DNA of 64,000 nt from Streptomyces sp. 1-11 (GCF_007176755.1 NZ_BJTV01000011.1:1-64000); one strand, 5' to 3'; positions 55,044 to 63,209 are shown, counted from the stretch's first letter. Notes: generated by a model not told the origin, from the sequence alone. Program-made: numbers and translations.

Positions 55044-55365
55044 TGTTCGGCAGGCCCCCAGCGAATTCGAATTCCTCGATCTTCTCGTTTTCGCCGTATC
55101 AGACGGGGCCTGATCAGGGATGGTTGTGCGCACATCGAGAAGTGAGGCTTTCCGTTCCGAATACGTTGAACGCGTCGTGAATTTCTCGGCGCCCCGGAAA
55201 ACACGGAATTTCGGGAAGATGTTTTCAAGGTGAATCGACGTTCTGTACGGCGCGGGCGGGAGGCGTGCGCGGCGGGTCTTGACCTGGAGTGCGCTCCAGC
55301 TCCTAGCGTTCCGGTGACGGCGAACGGCGGCCGCGTCCGGCGGCGGCCCGGAAGGGATGTACGAC
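55044..55365. other. Divergent intergenic region, A/T-rich left half
   Basis: The 322 bp between the YfhO and carboxymuconolactone-decarboxylase-family genes include an unusually A/T-rich stretch (about 55060-55235) with the palindromic GAATTCGAATTC at 55063-55074. A MerR-type promoter lies at 55279-55309. No gene is supported here. Confidence 0.6.
55279..55309 (+). promoter_or_regulatory. MerR-type promoter with 19-bp spacer and CTGGAG-N4-CTCCAG operator
   Basis: TTGACC (-35, 55279-55284) and TAGCGT (-10, 55304-55309) are separated by 19 bp. The spacer holds the inverted repeat CTGGAG-TGCG-CTCCAG (55284-55299). Over-long spacers bearing a dyad are the hallmark of MerR-family activation. It should drive the gene at 55366; no MerR gene is in the window. 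Confidence 0.78.
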
Positions 55366-55809
55366 ATGAGCGAGAGCACCACGCGTGACGAGCGTTTCGC
55401 CCACGGCCTGGCGGTCCTGCGGACGGTGGACGGCGAGGCCGGGCAGCGGGTCGTCGACTCGCTCGCGGACGTCAGCCCGGAGCTGGGCCACCAGGTCGTC
55501 TCCTGGGCCTTCGGGGAGATCTACGACCGGCCGGGACTGGCGCCGCGCGACCGCCAGCTCGTCACGCTGGGCGTCCTCACGGCGCTCGGCGGCTGCGAGG
55601 CCCAGCTCGACGTGCACGTGGGCGCGGCCCTGAACGTGGGTCTCACTCCGGAGGAGATCACGGAGGCGCTGCTGCACTCCGCCGTGTACTGCGGCATGCC
55701 GAGGGCGCTGAACGCCACGTTCGCCGCGAAGAAGGTCTTCGCCGAGCGCGGGCTGCTGCCGGTGGGGCAGCCGCCCGCGCCCGGGGCGGCCTCCACCGCC
55801 CGGCCCTGA
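55366..55809 (+). CDS. Carboxymuconolactone decarboxylase/AhpD-family protein
   Basis: The 147-aa helical CMD-fold protein contains DRQLVTLGVLTALGGCEAQLDVHVGAALNVGLT and EEITEALLHSAVYCGMPRALNA. The C..H arrangement is present but the AhpD redox CXXC is not, so it is closer to carboxymuconolactone decarboxylase-like proteins than to peroxidase partners. ATG 55366 (MSESTTRDERF) is preferred over an ATG nine bases upstream because of ribosome-site spacing. It is the only gene behind the MerR-type promoter; aldehyde or quinone stress induction is typical of such promoters, but this is inference. Confidence 0.85.
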   Translation: MSESTTRDERFAHGLAVLRTVDGEAGQRVVDSLADVSPELGHQVVSWAFGEIYDRPGLAPRDRQLVTLGVLTALGGCEAQLDVHVGAALNVGLTPEEITEALLHSAVYCGMPRALNATFAAKKVFAERGLLPVGQPPAPGAASTARP

Positions 55810-55904
55810 GGGACGCGGCGGAGTCCGCCGGGAAGGCGTCGCACTGGGAGGCGTGCTCCGAGGCCGCCCCGGGGCGGCGCGGGACCCGCTCGTAGACTCG
55901 GGGC

Positions 55905-56441
55905 ATGCATGAGCCGATGCCTCGCCGGCCCGCCGGGCGGCAGTCGCCCGCCGGGCCGCCGGACGGGCCCGCGGCCGGGGTCCCGATAGGACCGGCGGTG
56001 AGCGATCTCGTGCCGGTGCCCGACGTGCTGGCCCATCTGGCCGGGCGCTGGCGGGTGGAGCGCCGGGTGCGGGACCTGGCGGGCGGGGACGAGGGGCGGT
56101 TCACCGGGGTCACCGTGTTCAGCCCGCTCGACGGCGGCGGCCTGCTGCACGAGGAGTCCGGGGAGTTCACCTGGCGGGGCGTGGCACGGCCCGCGACGCG
56201 GACGCTGCGCTTCCTGCCTGGGCGGGAGCCGGGCACGGCGGACGTGCGGTTCGCGGACGGCCGGCCCTTCCACGAGCTGGACCTGACCTCGGGGCGGTAC
56301 GTCGCCGCCCACCCCTGCGCGGCCGACTTCTACCGCGGCGAGTTCACCGTCACCGACGCCGACCGCTGGCGGACGGTGTGGCGGGTGGGCGGGCCCGCGA
56401 AGGACCTGGTGCTCACCACGGACTACGTGCGCGAGGGCTGA
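55905..56441 (+). CDS. DUF6314-like protein, 178 aa
   Basis: The core from about residue 38 (DVLAHLAGRWRVERRVRDL) to the end forms a lipocalin-like beta-rich domain with GLLHEESGEFTWRGVARPATRTLRFLPG and HPCAADFYRGEF, matching what I remember of the DUF6314 family. The first 35 residues are Pro/Ala/Gly-rich, so the true start may be further in (for example MPRRPAG or a later GTG). Function is unknown. It converges on the phosphatase-like gene, overlapping it by 19 bp. Confidence 0.75.
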   Translation: MHEPMPRRPAGRQSPAGPPDGPAAGVPIGPAVSDLVPVPDVLAHLAGRWRVERRVRDLAGGDEGRFTGVTVFSPLDGGGLLHEESGEFTWRGVARPATRTLRFLPGREPGTADVRFADGRPFHELDLTSGRYVAAHPCAADFYRGEFTVTDADRWRTVWRVGGPAKDLVLTTDYVREG

Positions 56442-57016
56442 GCGAGGACGCCGTCGAGACGGAGGTTCCAGCGGCCCGAGCGGCCCGCCACGGTGGTCAC
56501 CGACAGCGGGCGGACGTCGATGTTCCAGTACGCGGCGGGCGGCGCCTTCAGGGCGTACACCAGGGCCGCGCGGATCACCGAGGGCTCCGTGACCGCGACG
56601 ATCCGGCCGCCGTCGTCGGCGGGGCGCGTCTCGAGCCAGCCGCCGACCCGGGAGATGAAGGCGAGCAGCGACTCGCCGCCGTGCGGTGCGGAGCGCGGGT
56701 CGGCGAGCCAGGCGTCCACGGACTCCGGCTCGCGGGCCATCGCCTCGCCCAGCGTCAGCCCGCGCCAGCGGCCCATGTCGCAGTCGCGCAGGGCGAGCTG
56801 GACCAGCGGGGCGTATCCGAGGGCGTCGCCGGTGGCGCGGCTGCGCGGGGTCGGTGAGCAGTAGCGCAGTTCGGCCGCGGCCAGCGGCAGCAGGTCCCCG
56901 GCGGCGCGCTGCACCTCGTCCCAGCCGGCCTGGTCCAGCGGCCGGTCGTCCTCGAAGCGCTCCGCGAGCAGCGGGGAACTGCGCGCCGCGGCGACGAACG
57001 TCACCCGAAGTGGCAT
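56423..57016 (-). CDS. Histidine-phosphatase-fold protein lacking both catalytic histidines
   Basis: The 197-aa product follows the phosphoglycerate-mutase fold: FVAAARSSPLLAERF in the place of the RHG motif, LRYCSPTPRSRATGDALG (the usual SPxxRxxxTA), LRDCDMGRWRGLTLGEA, and IVAVTEPSVIRAALVYAL where VSHGGVIR is normally found. The nucleophile His (RHG) is replaced by ARS and the second His by Glu-Pro. It is therefore probably not an active phosphatase and may bind a ligand or act as a regulator. The gene is monocistronic. Confidence 0.8.
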   Translation of the reverse strand: MPLRVTFVAAARSSPLLAERFEDDRPLDQAGWDEVQRAAGDLLPLAAAELRYCSPTPRSRATGDALGYAPLVQLALRDCDMGRWRGLTLGEAMAREPESVDAWLADPRSAPHGGESLLAFISRVGGWLETRPADDGGRIVAVTEPSVIRAALVYALKAPPAAYWNIDVRPLSVTTVAGRSGRWNLRLDGVLAQPSRT

Positions 57017-57089
57017 GCCGTGATGGTGGGCCCAGGGGGTATCCAGGTCAAGGGCTGCCGTACGGATGTTACCGAGGGTAGGAAGCCGC

Positions 57090-57527
57090 TCACTCGAAGG
57101 AGTGCACCATCCAGCGCCCGGGGTGGTCGACCGGCCGGAAGCCGAGTCTGGCGTACACCTCCTGCGCGTCCTCGGTGGCCAGCAGGATGCGGCGCAGCCC
57201 GTAGGGCCGCAGGTGCTCGCGGATCAGGCCGACGAACGCCGTGCCCACTCCCTTGCCGCGCACGGCGGGGTCGACGTACACGTCGGCGAGCCACGCGAAC
57301 AGCGCCCGGTCGGTCACCACCCGCGCGTACGCCACCTGCTCCCCCGAGGCCGCGTCGTACACGCCGAAGTTGACCGACTCCGCCATGGCGCGCTCGTGCT
57401 TCTCGCGGGGTCTGCCGAGCGCCCAGTAGGCGTCGGACGACAGCCAGCCGTGCACGCGGTCCACGTCCACGCGGCCGGTGTCGGCGGAGAACTCGTAGCC
57501 GTCGGGCAGCTCGGGTGCGTCGCTCAT
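57090..57527 (-). CDS. GNAT N-acetyltransferase
   Basis: The 145-aa acetyltransferase contains WLADVYVDPAVRGKGVGTAFVGLIREHL (acetyl-CoA motif A, with V-X2-G-X-G) and the C-terminal ARLGFRPVDHPGRWM. The opening (YEFSADTGRVDVDRVHGWLSSDAYWALGR) matches a common bacterial GNAT subgroup. Substrate unknown. The start at ATG 57527 is the only sensible one. It ends 73 bp before the start of the phosphatase-like gene and might be transcribed with it. Confidence 0.87.
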   Translation of the reverse strand: MSDAPELPDGYEFSADTGRVDVDRVHGWLSSDAYWALGRPREKHERAMAESVNFGVYDAASGEQVAYARVVTDRALFAWLADVYVDPAVRGKGVGTAFVGLIREHLRPYGLRRILLATEDAQEVYARLGFRPVDHPGRWMVHSFE

Positions 57528-57641
57528 GCCGGCATCCTCACAGGCCGCCGGGCCCGGCGTCGACCCCGTTTCGCCGCCGGACCGGTGGGTTCGGCCCTCG
57601 GCGCGCCGCGGCCGACGGCGGCCCGGCCGTGCGCCCCGGGG

Positions 57642-59114
57642 TCAGCGGGCGCCGCGCCGGAACACCTCGTCGCAGGCGGTCCGCAGGCGGCGCACGCCCT
57701 CCGCGATCTCGCCGGTGCCCGCGACTGCGGCGAAGCTGAGGCGGAGGTGGCCGGCGGGGGGCTCGGCGCTGAAGTAGGGGCGGCCCGGGGTGACGGCGAC
57801 GCCCGCGCGCAGCGCGGCCGCGGTGAGGGCGGACTCCGCCCCGGGGCCCGAGCCGCCGGCGCCCGCCGTGCCGTCGGGGAGGCGCACCCAGAGGTGGTAG
57901 CCGCCGGACGGGATGTGAGGCAGGGACAACTCGGGCAGGTGGCGGGCGAGTTCGGCGGTCATGGTGTCGCGGCGCGCTTTCAGCTCGGCCGACAGCGCCC
58001 GCAGGTGGCGCGGCCAGGCCGGGGAGCCGACGAGTTCGAGCGCGGCCTCCTGCAGCGGCCGGGGCACGAAGAAGCTGTCCACCACCTGGATGGCCCGCAG
58101 CCGCTCCAGCACCGGCCCGCGGGCGGCCAGTGCGCTCACCCGGAAGCTGGGCGAGGTCGCCTTGGTCAGCGAGCCGACGTGGACCACGACGCCGTCGGGG
58201 TCGTCGGCGGCCAGTGGGCGGGGCAGCGGCCCGGCGTCCGCGTGCACCATGCGGCGCACGAAGTCGTCCTCGACCACGAAGGCGCCCGCCGCCCGGGCGA
58301 TGCGCAGCACCTCGGCGCGGCGGCCGGGGGCGAGGACGGCGCCGGTCGGGTTCTGGAAGAGCGGCTGGCAGACGAAGACCCGGGCGCCGGTCGCCCGGAA
58401 GGCGTCGGCGAGCAGGTCGGGGCGCACCCCGTCGGGGTCGACCGGCACCGGGACCGGGCGCAGCCCGGCGGCGCGGGCCAGGGCGAGCATGCCCGGGTAG
58501 GTGGGCGATTCGACGAGCACCGGGGCGCCGGGCGGGGCGAGCGCCCGCAGGGCGGTGGCCAGCGCCGACTGCCCGCCGGCCGCGATGAGCACCCCGGCGG
58601 CGGTGACCGCGCCGCCGATGCCGCGCGCGAACCACTCCCGCAGCTCCGGCAGCCCCTCCAGCGGGGGTCTCTCCCAGGCGCCGGGCCGCCGCCCGGCGCG
58701 GGCGAGGGCGGCGGCCATCGCCCGCTCCGGCTGCAGGGAGGGGTGCGGGTAGCCGCCGCTGAACTCCAGGACGCCCGGCGGCGGCGCCGCCAGCGAGACA
58801 GTGACCCCGGAGGCGTCCACCGTGCGCGGCGCCGGCTCGGCGCCGTCGGCGCTCAGCGCGACCTCCTGCCAGGAGGTGTCCCCGGCGGGCGCGGCGGCGG
58901 CGCGCGGCCCGGCCCGGAAGGCGCCGGCGCCGGGCCGGGTCACCACCAGTCCCTCGGCGGCGAGCTGTGCCAGGGCCCGGGAGACGGTCACCGGGCTCAC
59001 CCGGAACCGCTCGACCAGGGCCCGGCTGGACGGCAGCTTTCCACCAGGTGAGTAGCGGTTCACTTCCCGGCGGAGCTGTTCTGCCAGTTCGCCCACGCTG
59101 CTACGCTCATGCAT
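57642..59114 (-). CDS. MocR-type transcriptional regulator (GntR HTH + aminotransferase fold)
   Basis: The 490-aa product has an N-terminal GntR winged helix (LPSSRALVERFRVSPVTVSRALAQLAAEGLVVTRPGAG, about residues 27-65). The rest is a class-I aminotransferase-like domain (VLVESPTYPGMLALARAAG, PLFQNPTGAVL, and a PLP-binding lysine in HVGSLTKATSPSFRVS). MocR regulators bind PLP and often control vitamin B6, GABA or transport genes. The ATG at 59114 overlaps the start codon of the divergent EamA gene; palindromes CTCATGCATGAG and AGTAGCGCTACT at the junction are likely operators. It likely regulates the EamA exporter and itself. Confidence 0.9.
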   Translation of the reverse strand: MHERSSVGELAEQLRREVNRYSPGGKLPSSRALVERFRVSPVTVSRALAQLAAEGLVVTRPGAGAFRAGPRAAAAPAGDTSWQEVALSADGAEPAPRTVDASGVTVSLAAPPPGVLEFSGGYPHPSLQPERAMAAALARAGRRPGAWERPPLEGLPELREWFARGIGGAVTAAGVLIAAGGQSALATALRALAPPGAPVLVESPTYPGMLALARAAGLRPVPVPVDPDGVRPDLLADAFRATGARVFVCQPLFQNPTGAVLAPGRRAEVLRIARAAGAFVVEDDFVRRMVHADAGPLPRPLAADDPDGVVVHVGSLTKATSPSFRVSALAARGPVLERLRAIQVVDSFFVPRPLQEAALELVGSPAWPRHLRALSAELKARRDTMTAELARHLPELSLPHIPSGGYHLWVRLPDGTAGAGGSGPGAESALTAAALRAGVAVTPGRPYFSAEPPAGHLRLSFAAVAGTGEIAEGVRRLRTACDEVFRRGAR

Positions 59115-59136
59115 GAGAGCACAGAGTAGCGCTACT
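59107..59136. promoter_or_regulatory. Palindromes at the MocR/EamA divergent junction
   Basis: CTCATGCATGAG (59107-59118) and AGTAGCGCTACT (59125-59136), with GCTACGC on the left arm, form a compound dyad over both start codons. TACGCT (plus strand, 59102-59107) and TACTCT (minus strand) are plausible -10 boxes placed for leaderless transcripts in both directions. Confidence 0.6.
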
Positions 59137-60027
59137 GCCGCGACCTCGATAGCAGTCACCGCCCCCGCCGCCGAGCGCCCGGGCTTCGGGGCCGGACAGG
59201 CCGCGCTCGGCGTCCTCGCCTTCTCCCTGACGTTCCCGGCCACCGCCTGGGGCCTGGAGGGCTTCGGGCCGTGGACGCTGGTGGCCGTCCGCAGCGTGCT
59301 CGCCGCGCTGGTCGCGGGCGGGTGTCTGCTGGCCCTGCGCGTGCCGTTGCCCGAGCGCCGCCATCTGCCGGGCCTCGCGGTCGTCGCCGCCGGCGTGGTG
59401 TTCGGCTTCCCGCTGCTGACCACGCTGGCCCTGCAGACCTCCACCACCGCGCACGCCGCCGTCGTGGTCGGCCTGCTGCCGCTGACCACCGCCGTCTGCT
59501 CCGCCCTGCGCACGGGCCACCGCCCCGCGCGGCGGTTCTGGCTGGCGGCGCTGGCGGGCGCGGCGGCCGTGGTCGCGTTCACCGTCGGCCAGAGCGGCGG
59601 CGCGCTCACCGCCGCCGACGGTTACCTCTTCGGCGCGCTGCTGGTGTGCGCGGCCGGGTACACCGAGGGCGGCAGGCTGGCCCGGGTGATGCCGGGCTGG
59701 CAGGTCATCGGCTGGGCGCTGGTGCTGTGCCTGCCGCTGAGCGTCCCGGGTGCCGCGCTGGCGCTGTCGTACGAGCCGGTGCGGCTGACCGCGCACGCGG
59801 TGACCGGCCTGCTGTGGGTGGCGGTCGGCTCGCAGTTCCTCGGGCTGGTGGTCTGGTACCGGGGCATGGCGGCCATCGGCGTCCCGCGGGCCAGCCAGTT
59901 GCAGTTGGCCCAGCCGCTGCTCACACTGGTGTGGTCGGCGCTGCTGCTGGGCGAGGGCCTCACGGCGGCCGCTCCCCTGACCGCCGTCGCCGTGCTCGTG
60001 TGCATCGCCGTGACCCAGCGGGCGTGA
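59113..60027 (+). CDS. EamA/DMT-family transporter
   Basis: The 304-aa protein has ten hydrophobic helices in two EamA repeats (about residues 28-150 and 165-300). Typical segments are LTFPATAWGLEGFGPWTLVAVRS in the first repeat and SQFLGLVVWYRGMAAIGVPRASQLQLAQPLLTLVWSALLLGE in the second. DMT transporters export metabolites or amino acids. Its ATG at 59113 is one base from the MocR start on the other strand, with no Shine-Dalgarno, so it probably uses a leaderless mRNA. The divergent MocR protein is the expected regulator. Confidence 0.9.
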   Translation: MRAQSSATAATSIAVTAPAAERPGFGAGQAALGVLAFSLTFPATAWGLEGFGPWTLVAVRSVLAALVAGGCLLALRVPLPERRHLPGLAVVAAGVVFGFPLLTTLALQTSTTAHAAVVVGLLPLTTAVCSALRTGHRPARRFWLAALAGAAAVVAFTVGQSGGALTAADGYLFGALLVCAAGYTEGGRLARVMPGWQVIGWALVLCLPLSVPGAALALSYEPVRLTAHAVTGLLWVAVGSQFLGLVVWYRGMAAIGVPRASQLQLAQPLLTLVWSALLLGEGLTAAAPLTAVAVLVCIAVTQRA

Positions 60028-60045
60028 CGTGAGGAGGGCCTGCCG

Positions 60046-60246
60046 ATGCGTGCATCCGTGGGAGACCAGCTTGTCCAGCACGGCAGGGTGGTCGGCCAGC
60101 ACGACCAGGTGTCGGAAGTCGTCGAGGTGATGGGCTCGGAGGGCAACCCGCCCTACCGCGTCCGTTTCCCGGACGGACACGAGGCCGTGATGTCCCCCGG
60201 CCCTGACTGCCAGATCAAGCACAAGGAGAAGGAACAGCAGCTCTAG
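60046..60246 (+). CDS. DUF1918-domain protein, 66 aa
   Basis: The small SH3-like domain reads RASVGDQLVQHGRVVGQ, VVEVMGSEGNPPYRVRFPDGHEAVMSPGPD and matches DUF1918. It has GAGGAGGGC upstream of ATG 60046. It lies 18 bp after the EamA gene and may be co-transcribed. The final codons (HKEKEQQL, then TAG) abut a MITE-like element whose first base falls in the stop codon, so the natural C-terminus may have been changed. Function unknown. Confidence 0.85.
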   Translation: MRASVGDQLVQHGRVVGQHDQVSEVVEVMGSEGNPPYRVRFPDGHEAVMSPGPDCQIKHKEKEQQL

Positions 60247-60409
60247 GGCCTGTCTGACAATTCACGTCGGGTCGGCCCGCGGCGTCTGGTGCCGTGCATC
60301 GCAAGGCGGAGGGCCGCCCTTGTACTGGATGTACCTGGGCGTACCCGACAACGCGGCGAGGTGCGGTGCCAGGCGTCGCGGGCCCGGCGGGAATTGTCAG
60401 ACAGGCCCT
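60245..60409. mobile_element. 165-bp MITE-like element with 19-bp perfect terminal inverted repeats
   Basis: AGGGCCTGTCTGACAATTC at 60245-60263 is exactly repeated in inverse orientation at 60391-60409. The inner 40 bp or so of each side also pair imperfectly, so the whole element folds into a long hairpin. It has no coding capacity and ends resembling transposase-recognised termini, as expected for a non-autonomous element mobilised in trans. No clear target duplication could be fixed. The left end overlaps the stop of the DUF1918 gene. Confidence 0.75.
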
Positions 60410-60444
60410 GGCCGGGAGCTCCGTCCCGGACGGGCCGCGCCGGT

Positions 60445-61719
60445 TCAGCGCGGGGTTCTCGCCGGCTGCCGGTAGTGGTCGGCGACCACCCGTGCCATCG
60501 CGCCGATCGGGTCCGCCGCCACCTCCTTGGCGGCGAAGAAGACGTGACCGCGCACCTGCGGGTACCGGGCGGCCAGCGTCAGGTGACGGGACAGCTCGAC
60601 CGGGTCCTGCCACTCGGACGGCTGCCCCGCGGCACCCGCCTTGTACAGCGCCTCCCCGACGTACAGCCGGGTGCCGGTGCCCCGGGCCACCTCCGCCCAC
60701 CAGTCGACCAGGGTCGCGTAGTCGGCGGCGGCGAAGCCGATGTGCCAGTAGAGCTGCGGGACGATGTAGTCGATCCAGTGGTTGCGCACCCAGGTGCGGG
60801 TGTCCGCGTGCAGGTCGTCGTACGTCTGCACGCCGGCCCGGGTGTCCGAGCCGAGCGGGTCGGTCGTGGCGTTGCGCCACACCCCGAAGGGGCTGATCCC
60901 GAACCGGGTGCCGGGCCGGACCCGCCGGATGCCGGCCGCCGTCTCGCGGACCAGCCGGTCGATGTTGTCCCGGCGCCAGTCCGCCCGGGAGGCGAAGTCG
61001 CCGCCGTACCGGTCGTAGGAGGCGTCGTCGTCGAAGGTCTGGCCGGCGACCGGGTACGGGTAGAAGTAGTCGTCGAAGTGGACGGCGTCGACCGGATACC
61101 TGGCGACGGCGTCCAGCATGGCCCGCTGGACGAAGGCGCGGACGTCCGGGCGGCCCGGGTCGTAGTAGAGCTTGCCGCCGTAGGGCACCACCCAGTCCGG
61201 GTGCACACGGGCCGGGTGGGACGCGACCAGCCGGCCGGGGTCGGTGTGGTTGGCGACGCGGTACGGGTTGAACCAGGCGTGCAGCTCCAGGCCGCGGGCG
61301 TGCGCCTCGTGCACGGCGGTGCCCAGCGGGTCCCAGCCGGGGTCCCGGCCCTGGGCTCCGGTCAGGTACTCGGACCACGGCTCGTGGGGCGAGGGCCACA
61401 GCGCGTCGGCCGTCGGGCGCACCTGGAGGATCACCGTGTTGAGCCGGTCCCGGACCGCCCGGTCCAGATGGGCGATCAGCTCCGCGCGCTGCTCGGCGGC
61501 GGTGAGGCCCGGCTTCGAGGGCCAGTCCCGGTTCGCCACGGTCGCGAGCCACACGCCCCGCATCTCGGCGGCCGCGCGGTGCCGGCCGGCCGCGGTCCGC
61601 CCGGCGCCGGAGCCCGCCCGGCCGGACGCCGCGTACGCGTCCTGGGCTCCGGCCGCCCCGGCCGCCGCCAGTGTCGACAGCGCCGCGGCCGTGAACGCCC
61701 GGCGTGAGATCCGCCCCAT
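60445..61719 (-). CDS. Exported glycoside-hydrolase-like protein (GHL10/DUF187 family)
   Basis: The 424-aa protein has a Tat-like signal (RISRRAFTAAALSTLAAAGAAGA). The TIM-barrel domain has MRGVWLATVANRDWPSKPG, NTVILQVRPTADALWPS, GLELHAWFNPYRV, AVHFDDYFYPYP and FGISPFGVWRNA, all typical of glycosyl hydrolase-like 10. Related proteins act on peptidoglycan-linked or other envelope glycans. ATG 61719 follows GGGGTGGCGGG; an ATG 15 bases upstream is also possible. It is monocistronic and divergent from the dehydrogenase gene at 61901. Confidence 0.88.
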   Translation of the reverse strand: MGRISRRAFTAAALSTLAAAGAAGAQDAYAASGRAGSGAGRTAAGRHRAAAEMRGVWLATVANRDWPSKPGLTAAEQRAELIAHLDRAVRDRLNTVILQVRPTADALWPSPHEPWSEYLTGAQGRDPGWDPLGTAVHEAHARGLELHAWFNPYRVANHTDPGRLVASHPARVHPDWVVPYGGKLYYDPGRPDVRAFVQRAMLDAVARYPVDAVHFDDYFYPYPVAGQTFDDDASYDRYGGDFASRADWRRDNIDRLVRETAAGIRRVRPGTRFGISPFGVWRNATTDPLGSDTRAGVQTYDDLHADTRTWVRNHWIDYIVPQLYWHIGFAAADYATLVDWWAEVARGTGTRLYVGEALYKAGAAGQPSEWQDPVELSRHLTLAARYPQVRGHVFFAAKEVAADPIGAMARVVADHYRQPARTPR

Positions 61720-61900
61720 ACCCGCCACCCCCATACGCTCCGGATCCGCTCCCTCACGGATCGTCCCGCGCCCCAGGATGCCCCCACCCGCGCGATCGAT
61801 CATCGATACTTGGCGGTAACGTGCACGATCGGAGCAGGCGCCGACCAGGAGGCCTGCCACACCCGGACAAAGCCGCCGGAGAACCAGCGAAGGGGACGAT

Positions 61901-62758
61901 GTGACCGACATCGAGCGCGTCGGAGTCGTGGGCTGCGGCCAGATGGGCGCGGGCATCGCCGAGGTGTGCGCCCGCGCGGGACTGGACGTGAAGGTCGCCG
62001 AGACCACCGGCGAAGCCCTGGAGATCGGCCGTACCCGGCTGTACAACTCCCTGGCGAAGGCCGCCGAGCGCGGCAAGATCACCGAGGAGGAGCGGGAGGC
62101 CACGCAGGCGCGGCTCAGCTTCACCACGGACCTCGGCGAGTTCGCCGACCGCGACCTGGTGATCGAGGCCGTGGTGGAGAACGAGCAGGTGAAGACGGAG
62201 ATCTTCCAGGTGCTCGACCAGGTGGTGACCCGTCCGGACGCCATCCTCGCCTCCAACACCTCCTCCATCCCGCTGGTGAAGCTGGCGGTCTCCACCTCCC
62301 GGCCCGACCATGTCGTGGGCGTCCACTTCTTCAACCCGGCCCCGGTGCAGCAGCTGGTGGAGCTGATCCCCGCGCTCACCACCTCCGAGGGCACCCTCAG
62401 CCGGGCCCAGGCCTTCGCCGAGAAACTGCTCGGCAAGCACGCGATCCGCGCCCAGGACCGCTCCGGCTTCGTGGTGAACGCGCTGCTGGTGCCCTACCTG
62501 CTGTCCGCGATCCGGATGTTCGAGTCCGGCATCGCCAGCCGGGAGGACATCGACAACGGCATGGAGATGGGCTGCGCCCACCCGATGGGCCCGCTGAAGC
62601 TGTCCGACCTGATCGGCCTGGACACTATCGTCTCCATCGCCAACTCCATGTACGCCGAGTACAAGGAGCCGCTGTACGCCGCTCCCCCGCTGCTCCAGCG
62701 CATGGTCGAGGCGGGCCGGCTCGGCCGGAAGACGGGATCGGGCTTCTACAGCTACTGA
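61901..62758 (+). CDS. 3-hydroxybutyryl-CoA dehydrogenase
   Basis: This 285-aa enzyme oxidises or reduces 3-hydroxyacyl-CoA with NAD(P)(H) in butyrate, PHB or fatty acid metabolism. An N-terminal Rossmann fold (VGVVGCGQMGAGIAEVCARAG) is followed by catalytic Ser/His/Glu/Asn residues in SNTSSIPLVKL, VGVHFFNPAPVQQLVELI and DRSGFVVNALLVPYLL. It starts at GTG 61901 with GAAGGGG upstream. The gene is monocistronic and ends at a strong terminator. Confidence 0.95.
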   Translation: MTDIERVGVVGCGQMGAGIAEVCARAGLDVKVAETTGEALEIGRTRLYNSLAKAAERGKITEEEREATQARLSFTTDLGEFADRDLVIEAVVENEQVKTEIFQVLDQVVTRPDAILASNTSSIPLVKLAVSTSRPDHVVGVHFFNPAPVQQLVELIPALTTSEGTLSRAQAFAEKLLGKHAIRAQDRSGFVVNALLVPYLLSAIRMFESGIASREDIDNGMEMGCAHPMGPLKLSDLIGLDTIVSIANSMYAEYKEPLYAAPPLLQRMVEAGRLGRKTGSGFYSY

Positions 62759-62777
62759 TTACCGTCCGCTACGCCCG

Positions 62778-62809
62778 TGGGCCCGGCACCGGATTCGGTG
62801 CCGGGCCCA
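62778..62809 (+). terminator. Rho-independent-type terminator of the dehydrogenase gene
   Basis: TGGGCCCGGCACC (62778-62790) pairs perfectly with 62797-62809 across a GGATTC loop and is followed by TCTGTTT. It starts 19 bp after the stop codon. Confidence 0.92.
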
Positions 62810-62951
62810 TCTGTTTCACACGCCGTGTGCGCGCCGGGCCCGCATATGCCCGTCACACACGCTCCCCACGCGCCCACCAGCCGAGTTGACTCTGCATGCG
62901 CATGCAAGGGGTGCGGAACCCCTACGTCCGACTACGGAAAGGAGTGGACCC

Positions 62952-63209
62952 GTGAGCGCCGAACCGGAGCATCCCGTGGTCCATGGTGAACTCGCAGAGT
63001 TACGGCGCCGACTCGACGTGGCCTACGCCCGCGTCGAGGGAGGACTCGCCCTGCTCAGTCACCGCGCCGAGGAGACCGCCAAGGAGGTGGACGACCTGCA
63101 CACGCGCATGGCCTCGCTGGAACACACGCGCTGGCCCCTGCCCTCGCTCGCCGTCCTCACCGCCCTCGGAGCCCTCGTGGTGACGGTCTGGCAGGCGCTG
63201 GCCCGCTAG
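62952..63209 (+). CDS. 85-aa coiled-coil protein with C-terminal membrane anchor
   Basis: GTG 62952 follows AAAGGAG at seven bases. The N-terminal two thirds (HGELAELRRRLDVAYARVEGG, ETAKEVDDLHTRMASLE) show heptad hydrophobics typical of a coiled coil. One transmembrane helix (LPSLAVLTALGALVVTVWQALA) ends the protein, giving a tail-anchored topology with a cytoplasmic coiled coil. No family name is recognised, though the layout recalls small haemolysin XhlA-like proteins. It converges on the NUDIX gene, overlapping by four bases at the stops. Confidence 0.8.
   Translation: MSAEPEHPVVHGELAELRRRLDVAYARVEGGLALLSHRAEETAKEVDDLHTRMASLEHTRWPLPSLAVLTALGALVVTVWQALAR

Noticed and set aside
55603..55640. 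AhpD-type CXXC redox site in the CMD-family protein
   Set aside because: The segment reads GGCEAQLDVHV; the second cysteine is absent, so peroxidase-partner activity is not claimed.
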